Shown: positions 1 to 12,188 of the stretch, piece by piece
How positions within the stretch are numbered: the stretch's first letter is position 1
Layout: each line of letters opens with the position of its first letter
Source: Neoscytalidium dimidiatum
Lineage: Eukaryota; Ascomycota; Dothideomycetes; Botryosphaeriales; Botryosphaeriaceae
NCBI GenBank assembly: GCA_037367355.1
Contig: CM074705.1
Coordinates: 124,001-188,000 of the forward strand
Length of the DNA stretch: 64,000 nt
Reading direction: 5' to 3'
Notes under the pieces: model-generated
What the model saw: the letters and a program-made list of their open reading frames with translations, nothing else
Database searches by the model: none
Told to the model about the DNA's origin: nothing
Program-made: the position numbers and the translations under genes

Positions 1-1406
1 GTCACGCATAAGCCGGTGCGTGTTACCCCCGGTCTTCTTGACGATCTTGAAAGCTGATGTTTGTAATAGGAGCATTCTCTGAAGACCCATCTGTAACAGG
101 AAGTATTGGTTTCGGCACAAGCGGACCATTACTTCTTGTGGATTCTTGGGGAGAGGATTGCTTGTTGAACTTGAAGTACGGTGCTTCACTGAGCAGCCAG
201 TAGACAAAAAAACAAAGCGGACGGATAGAGGACCAATTTGCTACCGGGCCTAACGACTTGATGAGATAAACCATTTGCGGATGATTTTATTTTCCAACGG
301 CGCGCACACACAGTTTACGGGTCTATACCTATACGATAGTACATTATTGCGCCTCATGATGATACACACCATACGACGGAAATAGATTGCTTGTGACGAC
401 GGTGATTCGAGAGATAAGACGATAAGCATTTGAACCCACCCACTGTTGTTACTATATTCTAACTGAATTTAGGTCTGTTCTCATTAACATCATCTTATTT
501 TTGTCGGCAGCGGGGCCGCTCGATGGTGAGTAGGATTCTGCGTTCAAATTGAGGAGAACGGTTTGTGGACCCACTTCGGCAGTGCGCCTCCTCGGCTGTT
601 TGCTACGACGGCACAACGACCGGAACGCCAATTCTCCTTGTTTGCCCACCTGCTCAGGAAACCAGTTTCCTCCATCCGCCCAGTGACCTGTACATGCCAT
701 TTTCTTCTGCTAGCAACTAGCCAAACAATCCCCACGACAACGGTATCTCGGATAGAGCGCGCCTCAACATGATAAGCATCATTCACCATATCCTATGCCA
801 CGTACGACCATAGGTTATAGAAAGTAACGGATCCCGTTCGCTCTCCGATATTCAAGCTGTGAACCGGGCAATTAGTACTCAAGTGGGTGACCATTGGGGA
901 ATCCTGCCTGTTGTACGTTCTTTTTTTGACTTTTGGTGTTCCGATTTTTGCACGGGGCTGCGCACTCGCCGTAGTATCACCGTAAGTTTCTCCGTGCGTG
1001 AATGGCACCCAAACTGCTCTCTTTTGCTTTTGAAATCTTCTCAGTCGATCCGGAATCAATCGAACAGAGTTCAAAAACATGGGTTGTTCTATATGCAAGG
1101 ATCACTCGAACTTATTGTGATTTGATTTGATGATCCGACGGACAGGAAGCTGGTGGAAAGACAGTGAATGTTTGCGAATTGGCAAACTATTAACACTACA
1201 AAGTCAGTCAGAACTCGGCTGGGGTATAAGTAATTACCGGTGTCTCTGTACTTCTTCACTTTGCTTCCTCCCTAAATTCATTATTTTGCCAACCCTTACG
1301 AATTAAAAGTTGCCCTTCAGCCTATTGCACCTACACACGGAAGCAGAAAGGGTACACCAGTCAAGAATTTCTCCGCTATCACTACCAAAAAATTGTCTGT
1401 CGAATC
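1..1406. other. Gene-poor left edge
   Basis: No recognisable gene. Short minus-strand frames exist (83 codons at 23-274 and 81 codons at 544-789, the latter with a short hydrophobic stretch), but none has a family motif and none joins its neighbours through clear splice sites. The last 150 bases before 1407 are pyrimidine-rich and fit a fungal promoter and 5' leader. Confidence 0.5.
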
Positions 1407-2081
1407 ATGGCCGGCTTCGTGCAGCTAGATATGGCGGAGGAGTTCGCAGAAGTCAATGACGATCGCATCTTCAGAGGCGGCGAAGGTCTCAATGAAATCC
1501 ACAGTCTGGAAGCCTTCGAAGCCGGTCAAGGCGATCGCCCCACGATCATGGCTCCATGTGTGTGTCAGAATTGCGGCAACGTAGTTTGGCATACCGATTC
1601 AATCATGATATCCGTCGACGGGGCATGCCACCGCAACGGCCAACCAGATGCCACTGCAGCCTGTGCCGGCCTCTTCGCCCCGCATTCGCCTCACAACGAA
1701 ACGCATGTCCTCTCTGCTACACCTACACCGACAAGCCAGCGCTCGGAGCTAATGGGAGGTATCAAAGCGATGGAAGCAGCTGGGCGCCTGATTGCCACTT
1801 CTGTTGAAAAGATTTCACAGATCGCCATCAAGGTCGATTCCGCGTACCTGGTTGGCGGTCCGACCCGGTGGGTGTCGAAGTGGGAAGCTCGTGGGTGGAC
1901 GAACGCCAAGGGAGATCCAGTCGTTAATCGAGACCTCTTTCAACAGCTCGAAAGCCGCATCAAGCCCCTTGAGCGTAGCGGTGTTCTGGTCCAGTTTTTC
2001 AACGTCTCAAGGTCGCAGAACCAGCAGGCTGATGCCGCAGCCAAGGAAGCTCTGCTTAGGGCGAGACTGAATTCCTTGTAG
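1407..2081 (+). CDS. RNase H-domain protein
   Basis: Single-exon gene of 224 residues. The C-terminal 155 residues form an RNase H fold with the acidic metal-binding set in order: D71 (SVDGACHRNG), E114 (SQRSELMGG), D144 (KVDSAYLVGG) and D209 (NQQADAAAKEAL). The family cleaves the RNA strand of RNA-DNA hybrids. The first 50 residues are acidic and followed by CVCQNC (C51, C53, C56), a possible small zinc knuckle. There is no hybrid-binding domain of the type at the N-terminus of typical eukaryotic RNase H1, and no mitochondrial leader. This form is common as a free-standing fungal protein, so I do not assign it as the housekeeping RNH1. A domesticated retroelement RNase H is possible, but no reverse transcriptase lies nearby. 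The ATG at 1407 opens the frame. Confidence 0.85.
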   Translation: MAGFVQLDMAEEFAEVNDDRIFRGGEGLNEIHSLEAFEAGQGDRPTIMAPCVCQNCGNVVWHTDSIMISVDGACHRNGQPDATAACAGLFAPHSPHNETHVLSATPTPTSQRSELMGGIKAMEAAGRLIATSVEKISQIAIKVDSAYLVGGPTRWVSKWEARGWTNAKGDPVVNRDLFQQLESRIKPLERSGVLVQFFNVSRSQNQQADAAAKEALLRARLNSL

Positions 2082-3702
2082 TAGTAGCATCATCTCCAAC
2101 CGCTCTCTTCTCGGAGTGGATGCTGGCAATCGACACCGGCCCACGAACTTTGTCATCTCTTTGGATGGCCAGTAGAGGCTCGATAATACTTACGCGCCCG
2201 ACGGTTGAGTGCGTCGAAAAGTTGCTGTATCACGTGTGCCAACCTACTGTCTGAGGAAATTTACCTTTCCAAACCCGACACTAGCATGACTCATCATTAG
2301 CAATCAGCACTTCATATGCGCTTGTGCGAAATTGGCCTATGGCGGCGGGAAAGTCTTTCCTTTTCTTTCTTTTCTAACGGCTTCATGAGAGATCCCTGTC
2401 CAGTCTTCCAACTCCCGCGCATTTCCCTTCGCAACTAGGCCTAACAAAGGGCCCTCTTTAAGTTAGCTGAAGAGGCCGTGACGTTACTAAAGCACCAACT
2501 CAAAAATTTTTATCCTCAAAGAGTGAATTTGGGGTATGTGGAGTAACCAGATGGCGATCTCTAAAACAGACAACTGCTGCACAGGTGTTGGGTTTCATAT
2601 TTTGGAGACCTCGAGCGGAGGAGACTGCTTCTCAGTACTTACTCTCTACCCACTGGTTCTAAGGCGACAATGAGGTATTATCAGAGTAAAGCTTTTACCT
2701 TCTCAATCACTATTTGTTTCAAGATCTACCTGAGTTTGTTTTGTAACTTGATGAAGTGAAGCGGCAAGCTATACAAAACTACCTTCGTTATCCGAAAGCC
2801 CGTGTGAGCTTTATGCTTTTCTCATTCGACAACTCATAATGAAGAAGATCTCCACTGATAGTTCCCAATCATCCCAGCCTGGGCTCTTCAGAGGTCATAT
2901 CGTCAATTTAGTCTTGCGTAGTAGGAATTTTACATACTAAATTGCAACCTTAGCCTGGCACCGCCGCTGGTGGAACAGTGGGACTTAATGCAAGGACCGG
3001 ACGTGATATCCAATGGAAGACAGCGGGTTCACACATATCTCGCGCCACATCTAAAGTGTTGTATCATGAATACGATAGCACGTATATCTGTTAATCCAAA
3101 ACTGAAATATGTTTACTGTATGCAGAAGTGTAGACTTTTAAGGCCAGCCAGATAAACTACGGCACAAGCGAGAAACTGCGAAGCAATAGTACGATCGGTG
3201 TTGCCAGAAACGCCCTTTTTATACAATCGCTGGTAGGAAATCTGAACCTAACACTGACTTGACCTTGACCCAGAGACTGTGAAGCCTTTGACATCCTCAC
3301 CTTTATCAGAGATTCACAAAAGATCGCACGTAGGCAATCTTTAGGGGGTCGGAACCGATACTCCGACTCTTCTACATAGCCCGCGAGACTTACCCTTCAA
3401 TCCGGTTTCCCGCAAACATCCGCTTGCAGACACAAGAGCATGATTTTCCCATTGCCCGGAAAACACGCATTAGGCATGGCGGCATGTCTTAGTCAGCAGA
3501 TCTACGAGCAAAGAGGATGAGAAAAGGTATGTTCTGAGTAAAGCGTAAATTTCAAATCTATTCTGAAGAACGAAAATCTATCTTGAAGAATGAAAACCTA
3601 TCTAGGTCTATACAGTTTTGTCCCATTCTACCAAGTCTATGTATTTTTATACTGGAGTGGAAACTCCAGCCCCATTGAACAAAGTGTCTACTACAGAGCC
3701 AC
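2082..3702. other. Intergenic, no gene seen
   Basis: About 1.6 kb without a supported gene between the RNase H gene and the HET-like gene. The only structure seen is a short 20-nt tandem repeat near 3556-3600. A small frame at 2970-3155 has no recognisable content. Confidence 0.5.
3556..3603. repeat. 20-nt tandem repeat, about 2.4 copies
   Basis: The unit atctattctgaagaacgaaa is followed directly by a copy with three or four substitutions, then a partial third copy. It lies just downstream of the HET-like gene on the minus strand, probably in its 3' flank. Confidence 0.6.
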
Positions 3703-5691
3703 TCAGTTCATCAGAACAGGCGCCGCCTTATCCATCGCCACGTGCCCCACAAACACGCCGGGAACATAAGTAGACCCCGCGGCGTCCTGGACCTTGGCGA
3801 AGCCAGGGCTCCCAAAGGCCCATCCAAGCTGCGAGGCCGCCAAAACGGTCGCCTTCTTGGAACCGACAGGGCGCTGAGGGAAGAAAATGCCGTCATCGGT
3901 GAAGATGAACTCGTCGCTGCCGGTGTAGCCGATCATCTTGAGGATCTGCAGCGTCTTCCGGGCCATGGAACCGTCGGACCCGTCGTCAGCGATGCTCGGC
4001 ACGCCGGAGCGGAACCACGCCTGGACGAACTTCTTGCCGCGCGGGCCCAGGGCCGCCTTCGTCTGGAGCGTGACGATGCCGTCGAGCGTGAGGCCCTTCG
4101 GGGAGCGCGTGCCCGTCTGGTAGTTGGCGTCGGTGGCCCACGTGAGGAGCGAGTGGATCGGGCCGGGCTTGGGGTAGACGGCCTTGCCGGGGGCGGTCTG
4201 GCGCTCCGCCGTGGTGTACACGAAGGAGTAGTCGTTCTTGGCCTCGCAGACCTCGAAGAAGCGCTCGTACAGCTCCGGCAGCGTGGAGTGCGGCTTGTCG
4301 GCCGGGATCTGGTCCTCGGTGATGGCGCCGTACAGGCCCCAGAAGAAGTTCTTGTCGCTCTCGACGTAGCGGCGGTCGAGGCTGGCGAGCGACTCGAACA
4401 CGGAGCGCGTGTACGGCTTGGCGTTCAGCTGGCGGTCGAGGCCGAGGTCTTCGAGGGCGTCGACGTTCGGGAGGTTGGCGCGGACGTCGTACGAGGTCCA
4501 CTTCTTGGCCGAGGCGTAGGCGTGCAGGGCGTCGGTGACGCGCCTGAAGAACTTGAGGTCGGTCAGGTTGGGTTCGGAGGTGGCGGTGGTGGCGCCGTTG
4601 GCTTTCTTCCAGGAGCGGTCGGTGAAAATGTATTGCTTGGAGCTGAGAGCCTCTTTGTAGGTCCAGATGCTCTGCACCCATGCTTCCTGATTGAGGTCTT
4701 GCAGAGCTTTCTCCAGTACAGGCAACGGAGTCTTGGAAAGGTCAGAATTTCCAGCGAGGAGTGGAAGTGTCTCGCGTGATTCAAGGCCAAGAGGAACAAT
4801 GACTTCGTGCGCGGCGCTGAAGATGTTAGAAAGAAGGTCGAGAATTATACCCTTCAGAGGCTTCTCCGGAGGAATGCTGAAACAGTCGATCCAGAATGCC
4901 TCCTGGGGAGAGTTACGCATTGCGCTTTCGAGAGAGGGAAGAGTCAAGTTGGACATGAGGTAGCCATCGAAAAATGGGTTCGGCAGCCGGCCATCATACC
5001 AACGGTAAGAGATAGCGGTGTAGTTGGGGAAAGTGGCCGCGTTTTCGGGGGTTCGGAACATCTCAGTCAGATACCATTCCTTCCCATTCAGCTTGATCGT
5101 CCGGTCGACGAGAGCCGGTCTTTCCTTAGTGATCGGAGCCGGAACGACGAGTCGAATTCGCAGGTTGTCTGGCCCATCCAGCGATCCTTGTTCTGGTGTC
5201 TTGGGCGGAACAGCGGCAGCAATTGCTTCAGGGACGTAAGAGTTCTTCGAAGAGTCCACCGGAGCTGCGAGGTTGGAAAGATCGACCGAAGGCGTTGGGG
5301 AAAGGCCAAGTCCAGGAGTGGGTAGGAAGCCGCCAAAAGATGTAGGGAGAAGCCTATCACCAGAAGAGATAGTGGAAACGGTAACTGAGGGCGAATTTCG
5401 GAGAGTCGCCGAAGACTGTGTCGGGACGACAACCGCTGGCTTTGAGCTGGAACTCAGCTTGGGCTTGGTGGCTTTAGGTTTGGTAGCTTTAGGTTTGGTT
5501 GGGCTGATGGTCTTGGGTCTGGAAGGAGGGTTCAGAGCGCCTGGTTTGCCCTTTGCAAGAGCTGCATTCTTTGCCGGCGCGGGAAGAGCAGCAGCGGTGA
5601 CGGCATCACTAGCTGCGAGTATGAGGCACAATTTGCCCAGAATCCAACCGATACGCATAGTGAATGTAGGAGTGGAAAGGGTAGCAAACAA
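3703..5691 (-). CDS. HET-like domain protein with N-terminal signal sequence
   Basis: Intronless 662-residue protein. Residues 224-302 carry the three blocks of the fungal HET fold: YTAISYRWYDG (224-234), FWIDCFSIPP (266-275) and AAHEVIVPLG (293-302), followed by a W-T-x-x-E block. HET proteins trigger cell death in non-self recognition between hyphae, but many family members have unknown roles. Residues 12-35 (MRIGWILGKLCLILAASDAV and on) look like a secretory signal, so translation may start at Met12 (5658) rather than 5691. Between it and the HET part lies a 150-residue Pro/Lys/Ser/Thr-rich linker with an ATKPK repeat (residues 64-78). The blocks diverge from the usual SYxWG and WIDxxCINQ consensus, so it is a distant member. 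The gene is isolated. Confidence 0.75.
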   Translation of the reverse strand: MFATLSTPTFTMRIGWILGKLCLILAASDAVTAAALPAPAKNAALAKGKPGALNPPSRPKTISPTKPKATKPKATKPKLSSSSKPAVVVPTQSSATLRNSPSVTVSTISSGDRLLPTSFGGFLPTPGLGLSPTPSVDLSNLAAPVDSSKNSYVPEAIAAAVPPKTPEQGSLDGPDNLRIRLVVPAPITKERPALVDRTIKLNGKEWYLTEMFRTPENAATFPNYTAISYRWYDGRLPNPFFDGYLMSNLTLPSLESAMRNSPQEAFWIDCFSIPPEKPLKGIILDLLSNIFSAAHEVIVPLGLESRETLPLLAGNSDLSKTPLPVLEKALQDLNQEAWVQSIWTYKEALSSKQYIFTDRSWKKANGATTATSEPNLTDLKFFRRVTDALHAYASAKKWTSYDVRANLPNVDALEDLGLDRQLNAKPYTRSVFESLASLDRRYVESDKNFFWGLYGAITEDQIPADKPHSTLPELYERFFEVCEAKNDYSFVYTTAERQTAPGKAVYPKPGPIHSLLTWATDANYQTGTRSPKGLTLDGIVTLQTKAALGPRGKKFVQAWFRSGVPSIADDGSDGSMARKTLQILKMIGYTGSDEFIFTDDGIFFPQRPVGSKKATVLAASQLGWAFGSPGFAKVQDAAGSTYVPGVFVGHVAMDKAAPVLMN

Positions 5692-8600
5692 GAACTTAAA
5701 GGTAACGAGCGAGGCTTCGATGCTTGAAGGAGAGAGATGGAGAGAAGCAGAAACGAGTGTGCTGGTGATTTCGAAAACATGTTCGAGCCACCTTCCGCCC
5801 TCTTTATACGCGTCACCGGCTGTCTAGCATCTGATCAGGCGTCTTTTTCACTGGTGCCAAAGCATGAACTCAAGATTCAAGGCCTCCAGGAACGAGTCTT
5901 GCTAAGGTTCGTGTTCGTGATGGTTCACATGGAGAATCAGCTCAGTACAGCACTGTACGGATAGTTGGGAGTCCTGCCAAGTTCTGGGCTCTGGAGGCAG
6001 TGGCAAACGACAGTTTCAAATCACGAAGTTTTACATGTTCGAGTCGTCAGTGGGATAGCAAGGTCTGTGCGCACTTTTCCCCTCAATAGCAACCACTTGA
6101 CCTTCTATGGTCTAGAAATTTCCATGGATGGTGTAGTCAGCGCAAAGACAGCCCGACCCACCGACGACCCAAGCATATCCTCCCCTCTTGTACGGAGCCG
6201 GCTCAAAGCAGCTTGGATGACTTGCAATGCAGATCTTACCTGCCAAGAGTCTATGGCTTGAAGTACACCTTGTCTTTGTTTGGACCGAGTTGTAGCATAA
6301 CGCTAGGTCCACTTGTATAGAAAAATTTGTTTGTGTTACTGACTCAGAGCCCGAGAATTTACAGAACTGATTTATAGGTCCCTTATCGCGGATTGACTAG
6401 TGAAAATAAGCCTCAAAATTTGATAGACCTGCCTTCTCAAACAATAACAATAGAGTTATTTTTGTAAGGCTACTTCCCTTCGACGTTGCTGCTTGTTTCT
6501 CTACAGTGAGTTGTGCGGTTCACGCATGCTCTTGGAGTCGTTCGGAAGCCCTGGTGGCTAATCGTACAACCTGAGGCTCGCAGAAGCTCTGATATCTTGG
6601 CAACACAGGGCGAGCATAACGACAATACTTCGTCGGCCTGATCTGTGCGCAAAGAGCCTTGGCGCGAGGTTTGCCACCTCCTCTCTCGCGGGAGGCAGTC
6701 GCAGAATGCAAATCTTTCTCTTCATCGCTTTTCGTGCATTGTTTCAACGTCAAGCAATGAATTATAAGCCTTGAGGCCGACCATAGCTCATCTTCGATGC
6801 TTAGCCGCAAGTAAAGCCGACAGAGAAGGCTAGCAGCTGTCACAACTTACGGTGCGGCGGTGAGTAATCGGTACAAACCGAGGATCGGACCGACTTGACT
6901 ACAGCGATAAGTCTACTCTCTTCGAGTACAGCAGAGAAAGAACCGAAGTGGGTTAGTTTTAATATATCTGTTGCAGACATTTTCACATCGTACATATGCC
7001 CTAAATTCCCTATATATATACAGATAGAAACTCTACAAGGGGCTCTCAGGGGCTTCCGGCCCGCCCCCCCTGCGATTGTCGGTACGCTGCTACGCGTTTC
7101 ACACCGGCTGACCAATCAGAACCCAAGAAAACGAGGGGGTGGGCGGCTTAGAAGTTCGTGACAGACCCTTGTAGTCGCCGGTTCCGCCCGTTTTCGGCGG
7201 TTCGCTGGTGATTCGACCTCCCCTGATTACGACAATAACTACTCCCGGGCTACACTCTGGACTATGCGCATTCGGCGACATAGGCACTCTGTTTGAGTGT
7301 CCTTCAGTATCGTATATGGGTACATTATGAACTCCGAGGTCGCCCACCCTAGGATGGACAGTCGGAAGATCCCCCCCCCCCAACCTACCAGGGCGGAGAC
7401 CAAAAGGATGAAACCACGATTATATCGATCTCGTATTGCTATTAATCTGTGATAGGATGCGACATACCAATGGCATTAATTCCTGGAACCTGCACATCCC
7501 ATATGCAGCCGCTTTCTACCTCTTGACAAGTGTGAAGTCGTTTTTGCTCAATTCTATCAGCGTTCTTCTACGTCAGATAGAATTTGTACAGTACTTTCCA
7601 CATCGTGGTACCCGAAACGCCGCAGATTTCCATCTCCAAGTCCTGAGTCAGCCGCCAAGAGGAATAAAGAGGACGATGAATGCCGGGCCTAGTTCTGAAA
7701 GGATGTTTGAGCAAGGAAGGAACCGAAGTTGGGAGAAGAAGAGAGACTGCCCAAACTCACTGAGGAAGAGAAAATAAGGAATAATGGTAAGTGCCGCTGA
7801 AGGAGATCTAGACTGGACCGAATTTCCACGGCCCTTGCCTTCAACGAGCGGCTTCTACGGATAGCCGTCGACCTCAACGCCGAGGAAGATAGTGTCAATA
7901 ACTACCGTCTAAATATGGAAATATGCTCATCGGTGACGAGCACCATACCTTCGTCATCACTAAAGACTTCTGGGATGCGAAAAAGTACCAACACATCCCC
8001 TGATTGATTTAACGATCGATCTCCCGTCCATCATCCCTGCGATATTCAAATTGGGCAGTACCAGGCATTCTTGGAACGATTGTAATCCGGTCGATGTTCA
8101 CATCACGGTAGAGGGATGATTCAAACATGATAGAAGGGTCAATGGAGAAAGTTTCCGAGCTCGTCGATACTTACGTTTATACCGCAGTCTTGAGAAAGAA
8201 TTCAACGAATGGGAAAGCAGCACCGGAACGCTTGCAGTGATGATCCGATCCAGGAGTGCCGCTATCCCCGCGCCCAGAATTCCCTACAGTGCCAAATTTG
8301 CAAAATTACGTTACAGAGGAGGTCAGCCTCTTGTCCACGGTTCTGGATCATCCTGCAAATGGAAAAGTCGAGATAAGTGAGTCCTTAATTCTTTGTTATT
8401 GTGTTTGATGATTCTGGCCTGTCTGCGATCGTTTATACTATGTTATGAAAAATCGAAACATGTTTAGTATTTGCTTCAATCATTCTTTCAAGCCATTTCC
8501 CTTCCTTCTGTGGCAGAAGGCATGAGTAATTTTGGAAATGGAAACAGGTCGTGATGGCAGGAGCGCGTCACTTCAATTGGCGAGTAGGAGTCGAATTTTG

Positions 8601-8730
8601 AGTTTTGGCCGTTACATTAACTTGTAGCATTGGAATATTCGGGCGGGACAGGAAACAAGAATTCCAAAAAATACCAAATATCGAAAAGGGTATCAACATC
8701 CTGAACCCCAGCCCATCCACATAACTCCAT
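5692..8730. other. 3-kb gene-poor stretch
   Basis: No supported gene. Around 7690-7800 a plus-strand frame rich in Glu/Lys ends at a GT site and could be a decayed exon, but I recognise no family. A run of ten or more C residues occurs near 7372-7382 and a TA-rich motif near 7005-7020. The base composition is close to average. Confidence 0.4.
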
Positions 8731-10563
8731 TCAGACTGACCCACCCAACACCTCGATCCTGGTATCATACCCAACGGCGCCCCTCGCGTTCCCACTCCTC
8801 CCCCACGTCCCGCTCCCCCTCGTCGCCAGACTCGCAACCTCATCCCTATCGCTCGTCCTAATCTCGTACGTCGTCTCCACGAACACCATCGTCGTCGGCG
8901 TCCGCCCCTGGCCCATGCCCAATCCGCCCTCGCCCCCCGCCGCCTCCAAATCCCTGCTCAACGACCTGCCCCCCCTCTCCGCCCGCACGAACCCATCCTC
9001 ACTCCCCGTCTCGCTCGGCACCCTCGCCACGGCCACGCTCGGCGCACTCTTGCTATACGTGCTCCCCGCATCCTCCTCCTCCCCCTCCACCACCACGCCC
9101 CCTTCCTCCTCCGCCGCGCTCCTCAGCTCAAACGTCCCGCGATACCCCAACCCCTTCGCATGCCCGGCAACGCTCCTCCTCAGCTTCGCCGCCGGCCCGC
9201 CGCCGGCCCCGGCCCCACCCGTGCCCACCGTCCCACCCCACGGCGCGCTCCCACCGCTCCCGCCCGCCGCCGTGCTCGGGCGATACAGGCCGGGGCGCCA
9301 GAAGGCGCGCGACCACAGGGGTCGCAGGATGGGGACGTTGACGGTCAGCAGGCCGATGACGGTCTCGCGCACGCCCCAGCGGTTGATGTTGAGGGCGGAG
9401 GGGGCGGCGCCGAGGGTGAGGGCGGCGCGCACGACGGCGGCGGCGATGACGAAGACGCCGGAGGAGAGGAGCGCGGCGACGGCGAGCTTGCGGGCGCGCG
9501 AGACGCGCAGGCGCCAGAGCAGCGGGATGGGGATCAGCAGGATGGCGGCGTCGGTGAGCACGTTGAGCGTCACCGTCACGAGGAGGTTCTGCGTCTTGAA
9601 GGTGCATTGGCGGCCCGGAAGGGGCCGGACGCGCCAGTTGTCTTGGATGCTGGATTTGGGCGGGAGGAAGTCAGTGGGTGGAGGTTTTTTCTTTTTTTTC
9701 CATTAAAGAAAAAAAAAACGCCAATGAAATGGGTCGAGGGACGGAAGCGGGGGGAGGCGTACGGAATACAGCCGAATGTGAGGGTGAGGAAGACGGCAAG
9801 ATAGCTGAGGCCGCAAAGCCAGAAGAGGTGCTTGATCATGCGGCTTTGCCAGGTGCCGATCGTCAGGCGCTTGCTGGGACTGTATTAGTGGGTATTTCAC
9901 GGGATGTGTGTGGCGGACGGGAAGCACGTACTAGAAGAAGAGCATGGTGAATTTCATACACCAGATGAGAGCTGTATGGTGTCAGCGCTTGTCTTTCATT
10001 CGAAGGCAGAGTTCTCACCCGTGTAGCTATACCATGCGGCCGTCTCACAACGCGAACCGTATACGAATGTCGCGATCTGCTTGTCGGAAAGGTTGTTCAC
10101 AATCTCTGGTGTCAGGTCCGCGTTTGCGCCGGTGTGATCTACAGTAACACAATCAGATACCGGTGGCCGTTTGATGAACGGAACTTCTTACAAACAATAT
10201 GGACAAGAGCGGCGTCTGGTTAACCAAGGTCAGCCATGTGAACCATGGCAGCTACGGTTCGGAGCTTACCCATTGTGTAGAAGCCGAGTGTCTGATAGTG
10301 TAAGTCAGTAGTCAATGTACTATTGAGGTGGATTGACCTACAAGGATTGTGACGTAGTCGTCGCCGGCGAACCCCCGAAAGCCAACAGTCCTTATTCGAA
10401 CGATGTAGCGAAGGGCGACTGCCACGCAACCGATAATGAACCATGCCTGGAAAGGAGTCAATACCGGGTTCTTGGCGAAGTACCGTCCGCAGTGGCCTAC
10501 CCAGATCTCGGGAAGGAAACTGTTGTCTTTTTCCAGGTGCACAGAAGAAGAGGTGTCCGCCAT
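8731..10563 (-). CDS. Rhodopsin-domain (Pth11-related) integral membrane protein
   Basis: Seven exons by hand: 10563-10342, 10291-10270, 10215-10192, 10138-10019, 9971-9932, 9879-9763 and 9649-8731. They join in frame to 487 residues. It shows the hallmarks of the fungal seven-helix rhodopsin domain: RYIVRIRTVGF with GDDYVTIL after the first helices, an acidic HTGANADLTPE loop, ALIWCMKFTMLFFY, FGCIPIQDNW, RPLPGRQC, NVLTDAAILLIPIPLLW and a basic RKL turn before the last helices. These proteins sit in the plasma membrane and resemble the Pth11 receptor region, but most have no known ligand. The tail after the last helix is a long Gly/Ser/Glu-rich cytoplasmic segment. Exons 2 and 3 are only 22 and 24 nt. 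No CFEM domain is present; the start is MADTSSS. Confidence 0.9.
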
Positions 10564-12188
10564 GGTGGTCCTCGTATGGAGCGGTGCAAGAGGAGGAAGG
10601 ACCAGGCTGAGTAGTTTTGACAATCGGACGCAGGCGAATGGGCGGTGGCGTACCCGATAAGTCTCCAAGGTCGGAGAACTCGGAAGACAAGGATAAACCC
10701 AAGGCCTTGCTCAGGAGAATATAACAGACGAGATTCCCGGATGCCGGGGCCTTGGCGGTGGAAGCCAGGAAAGCAGCAGAAAGAGAAAGCGAACGAGCAC
10801 CTGAGAGATAAGAAGTCACTATATATCGGAGTGAGTCAGTGGCAATCAGCCACCTCGACGGGGAGGCCGGCGTGCGAGAGTTGGCGGGCCAGGAGCCGTC
10901 AGTTAAACAAGCCTTCGGTGGCGAGCGCTTGCGCAAGCCATTTTCCTCTGGCCTGCAACCTCACTCGCTTCGGATGCCGTGAAAGCAGAGACGCCAGGGG
11001 CGAGACATCTCCATGATCTGCGCACTTGACCGGATAAGACATAAAGTATGGTCCGTGGTGTGGTGGGGATGGAGGCGCAAGCGTCCTCCCGATGTGCGGG
11101 CTGGTCTCAGATTGGAGCGGCAGGGCAAGGCGCGACAGTAGAGGCTGGCACGGAATGCGGCAAAGCGGACACGGTGCAAATCAGTGGTGAGCGGCAGATG
11201 TTCTGTATGGAATGCCTTGCCTGGTAGAGTAAGGAGGTCCAGGGACTGCTGTGGGCGACCCAAATCTGCAGCGTTCGTGTCAGGGCTACGGGTGACAAGG
11301 CTGGCTGAAGATGTTGGCGAAGCTTGCGCCGGACGGGCGACCTTGCGAATTGACGTCTTCGCTTGGCCGAATGCTTCCTAGTGGCCGTCTATCCGCGGTA
11401 GGGAGTCGGCTTTGGGCTGGTCTCTAGTCCAGCTGGATAGTTTGGCTAGTGTCGGAGACGAAACGCGTGGCTGCCGGCGGCGCCGCTCTAGCTCCCGAGA
11501 AAAAACAACATCCAGACTTCGCATTCATCTAACCGACCCTCTCTCTCGACGAGGACGAAGTTGGCGGTTTCTCACTGTGTCTTGGAAGCTGAGTTCCTCT
11601 GATAATCCAACTAACTGGAGCTGCATGTTTCCCGTGCGGACAGAGGCCCTTCAGCTGACGAATCAGAAGACTGCTCCGGCGGTCGGCTGTCTGCGGACTG
11701 GCACCAGAGGTAGCTTCACTGCTCATTGCCTTTTTTGGTGACTTCACGTGTTCGAGTTAGTACATCTCATGTTTCAGTGTTGTGCCGCCCGGCGGACTAC
11801 GAGGTGGTAGAGGGGCGGAGCCGGATGAGGAAATTCACGCGGGAATCGCTAGTCACCTCCTCATTCTCTTTATACTCTGTCCAAGTCTTCTGCTGGCTAG
11901 GAACCTGTACAAAGTCTTTTTACATGGTGTAGTGGCTCTTGTGCATACCTCGCTTTCTATTTTGCAGTGTCACTCTCAGGGCAGGCTCATCATTCTTCCA
12001 GCCTGTTCTTTGACTGCTACATATATCCTGGCCTTATCGAATTCTGGGGATGACATTGGCAGCATGGATTATGACTCGGAGGATTGTGGCACTATAGGGA
12101 CTACGACTACGGATTGGTCCTTGCGGCTAAATGGGACTTGAAAGAGTCTTACCAACCCTGAGAACTGGACATATTAACCAGAGTGAGC
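10564..12188. other. Intergenic, no gene seen
   Basis: 1.6 kb upstream of the rhodopsin-domain gene and downstream of the alcohol dehydrogenase pseudogene. Several short frames overlap on both strands, none with a family motif. It probably holds the promoter of the rhodopsin-domain gene near its left end. Confidence 0.5.

Noticed and set aside
3742..4779. 345-codon plus-strand frame over the HET-like gene
   Set aside because: Antisense shadow of a real coding exon, with low-complexity Arg/Gly/Val content and no motif.
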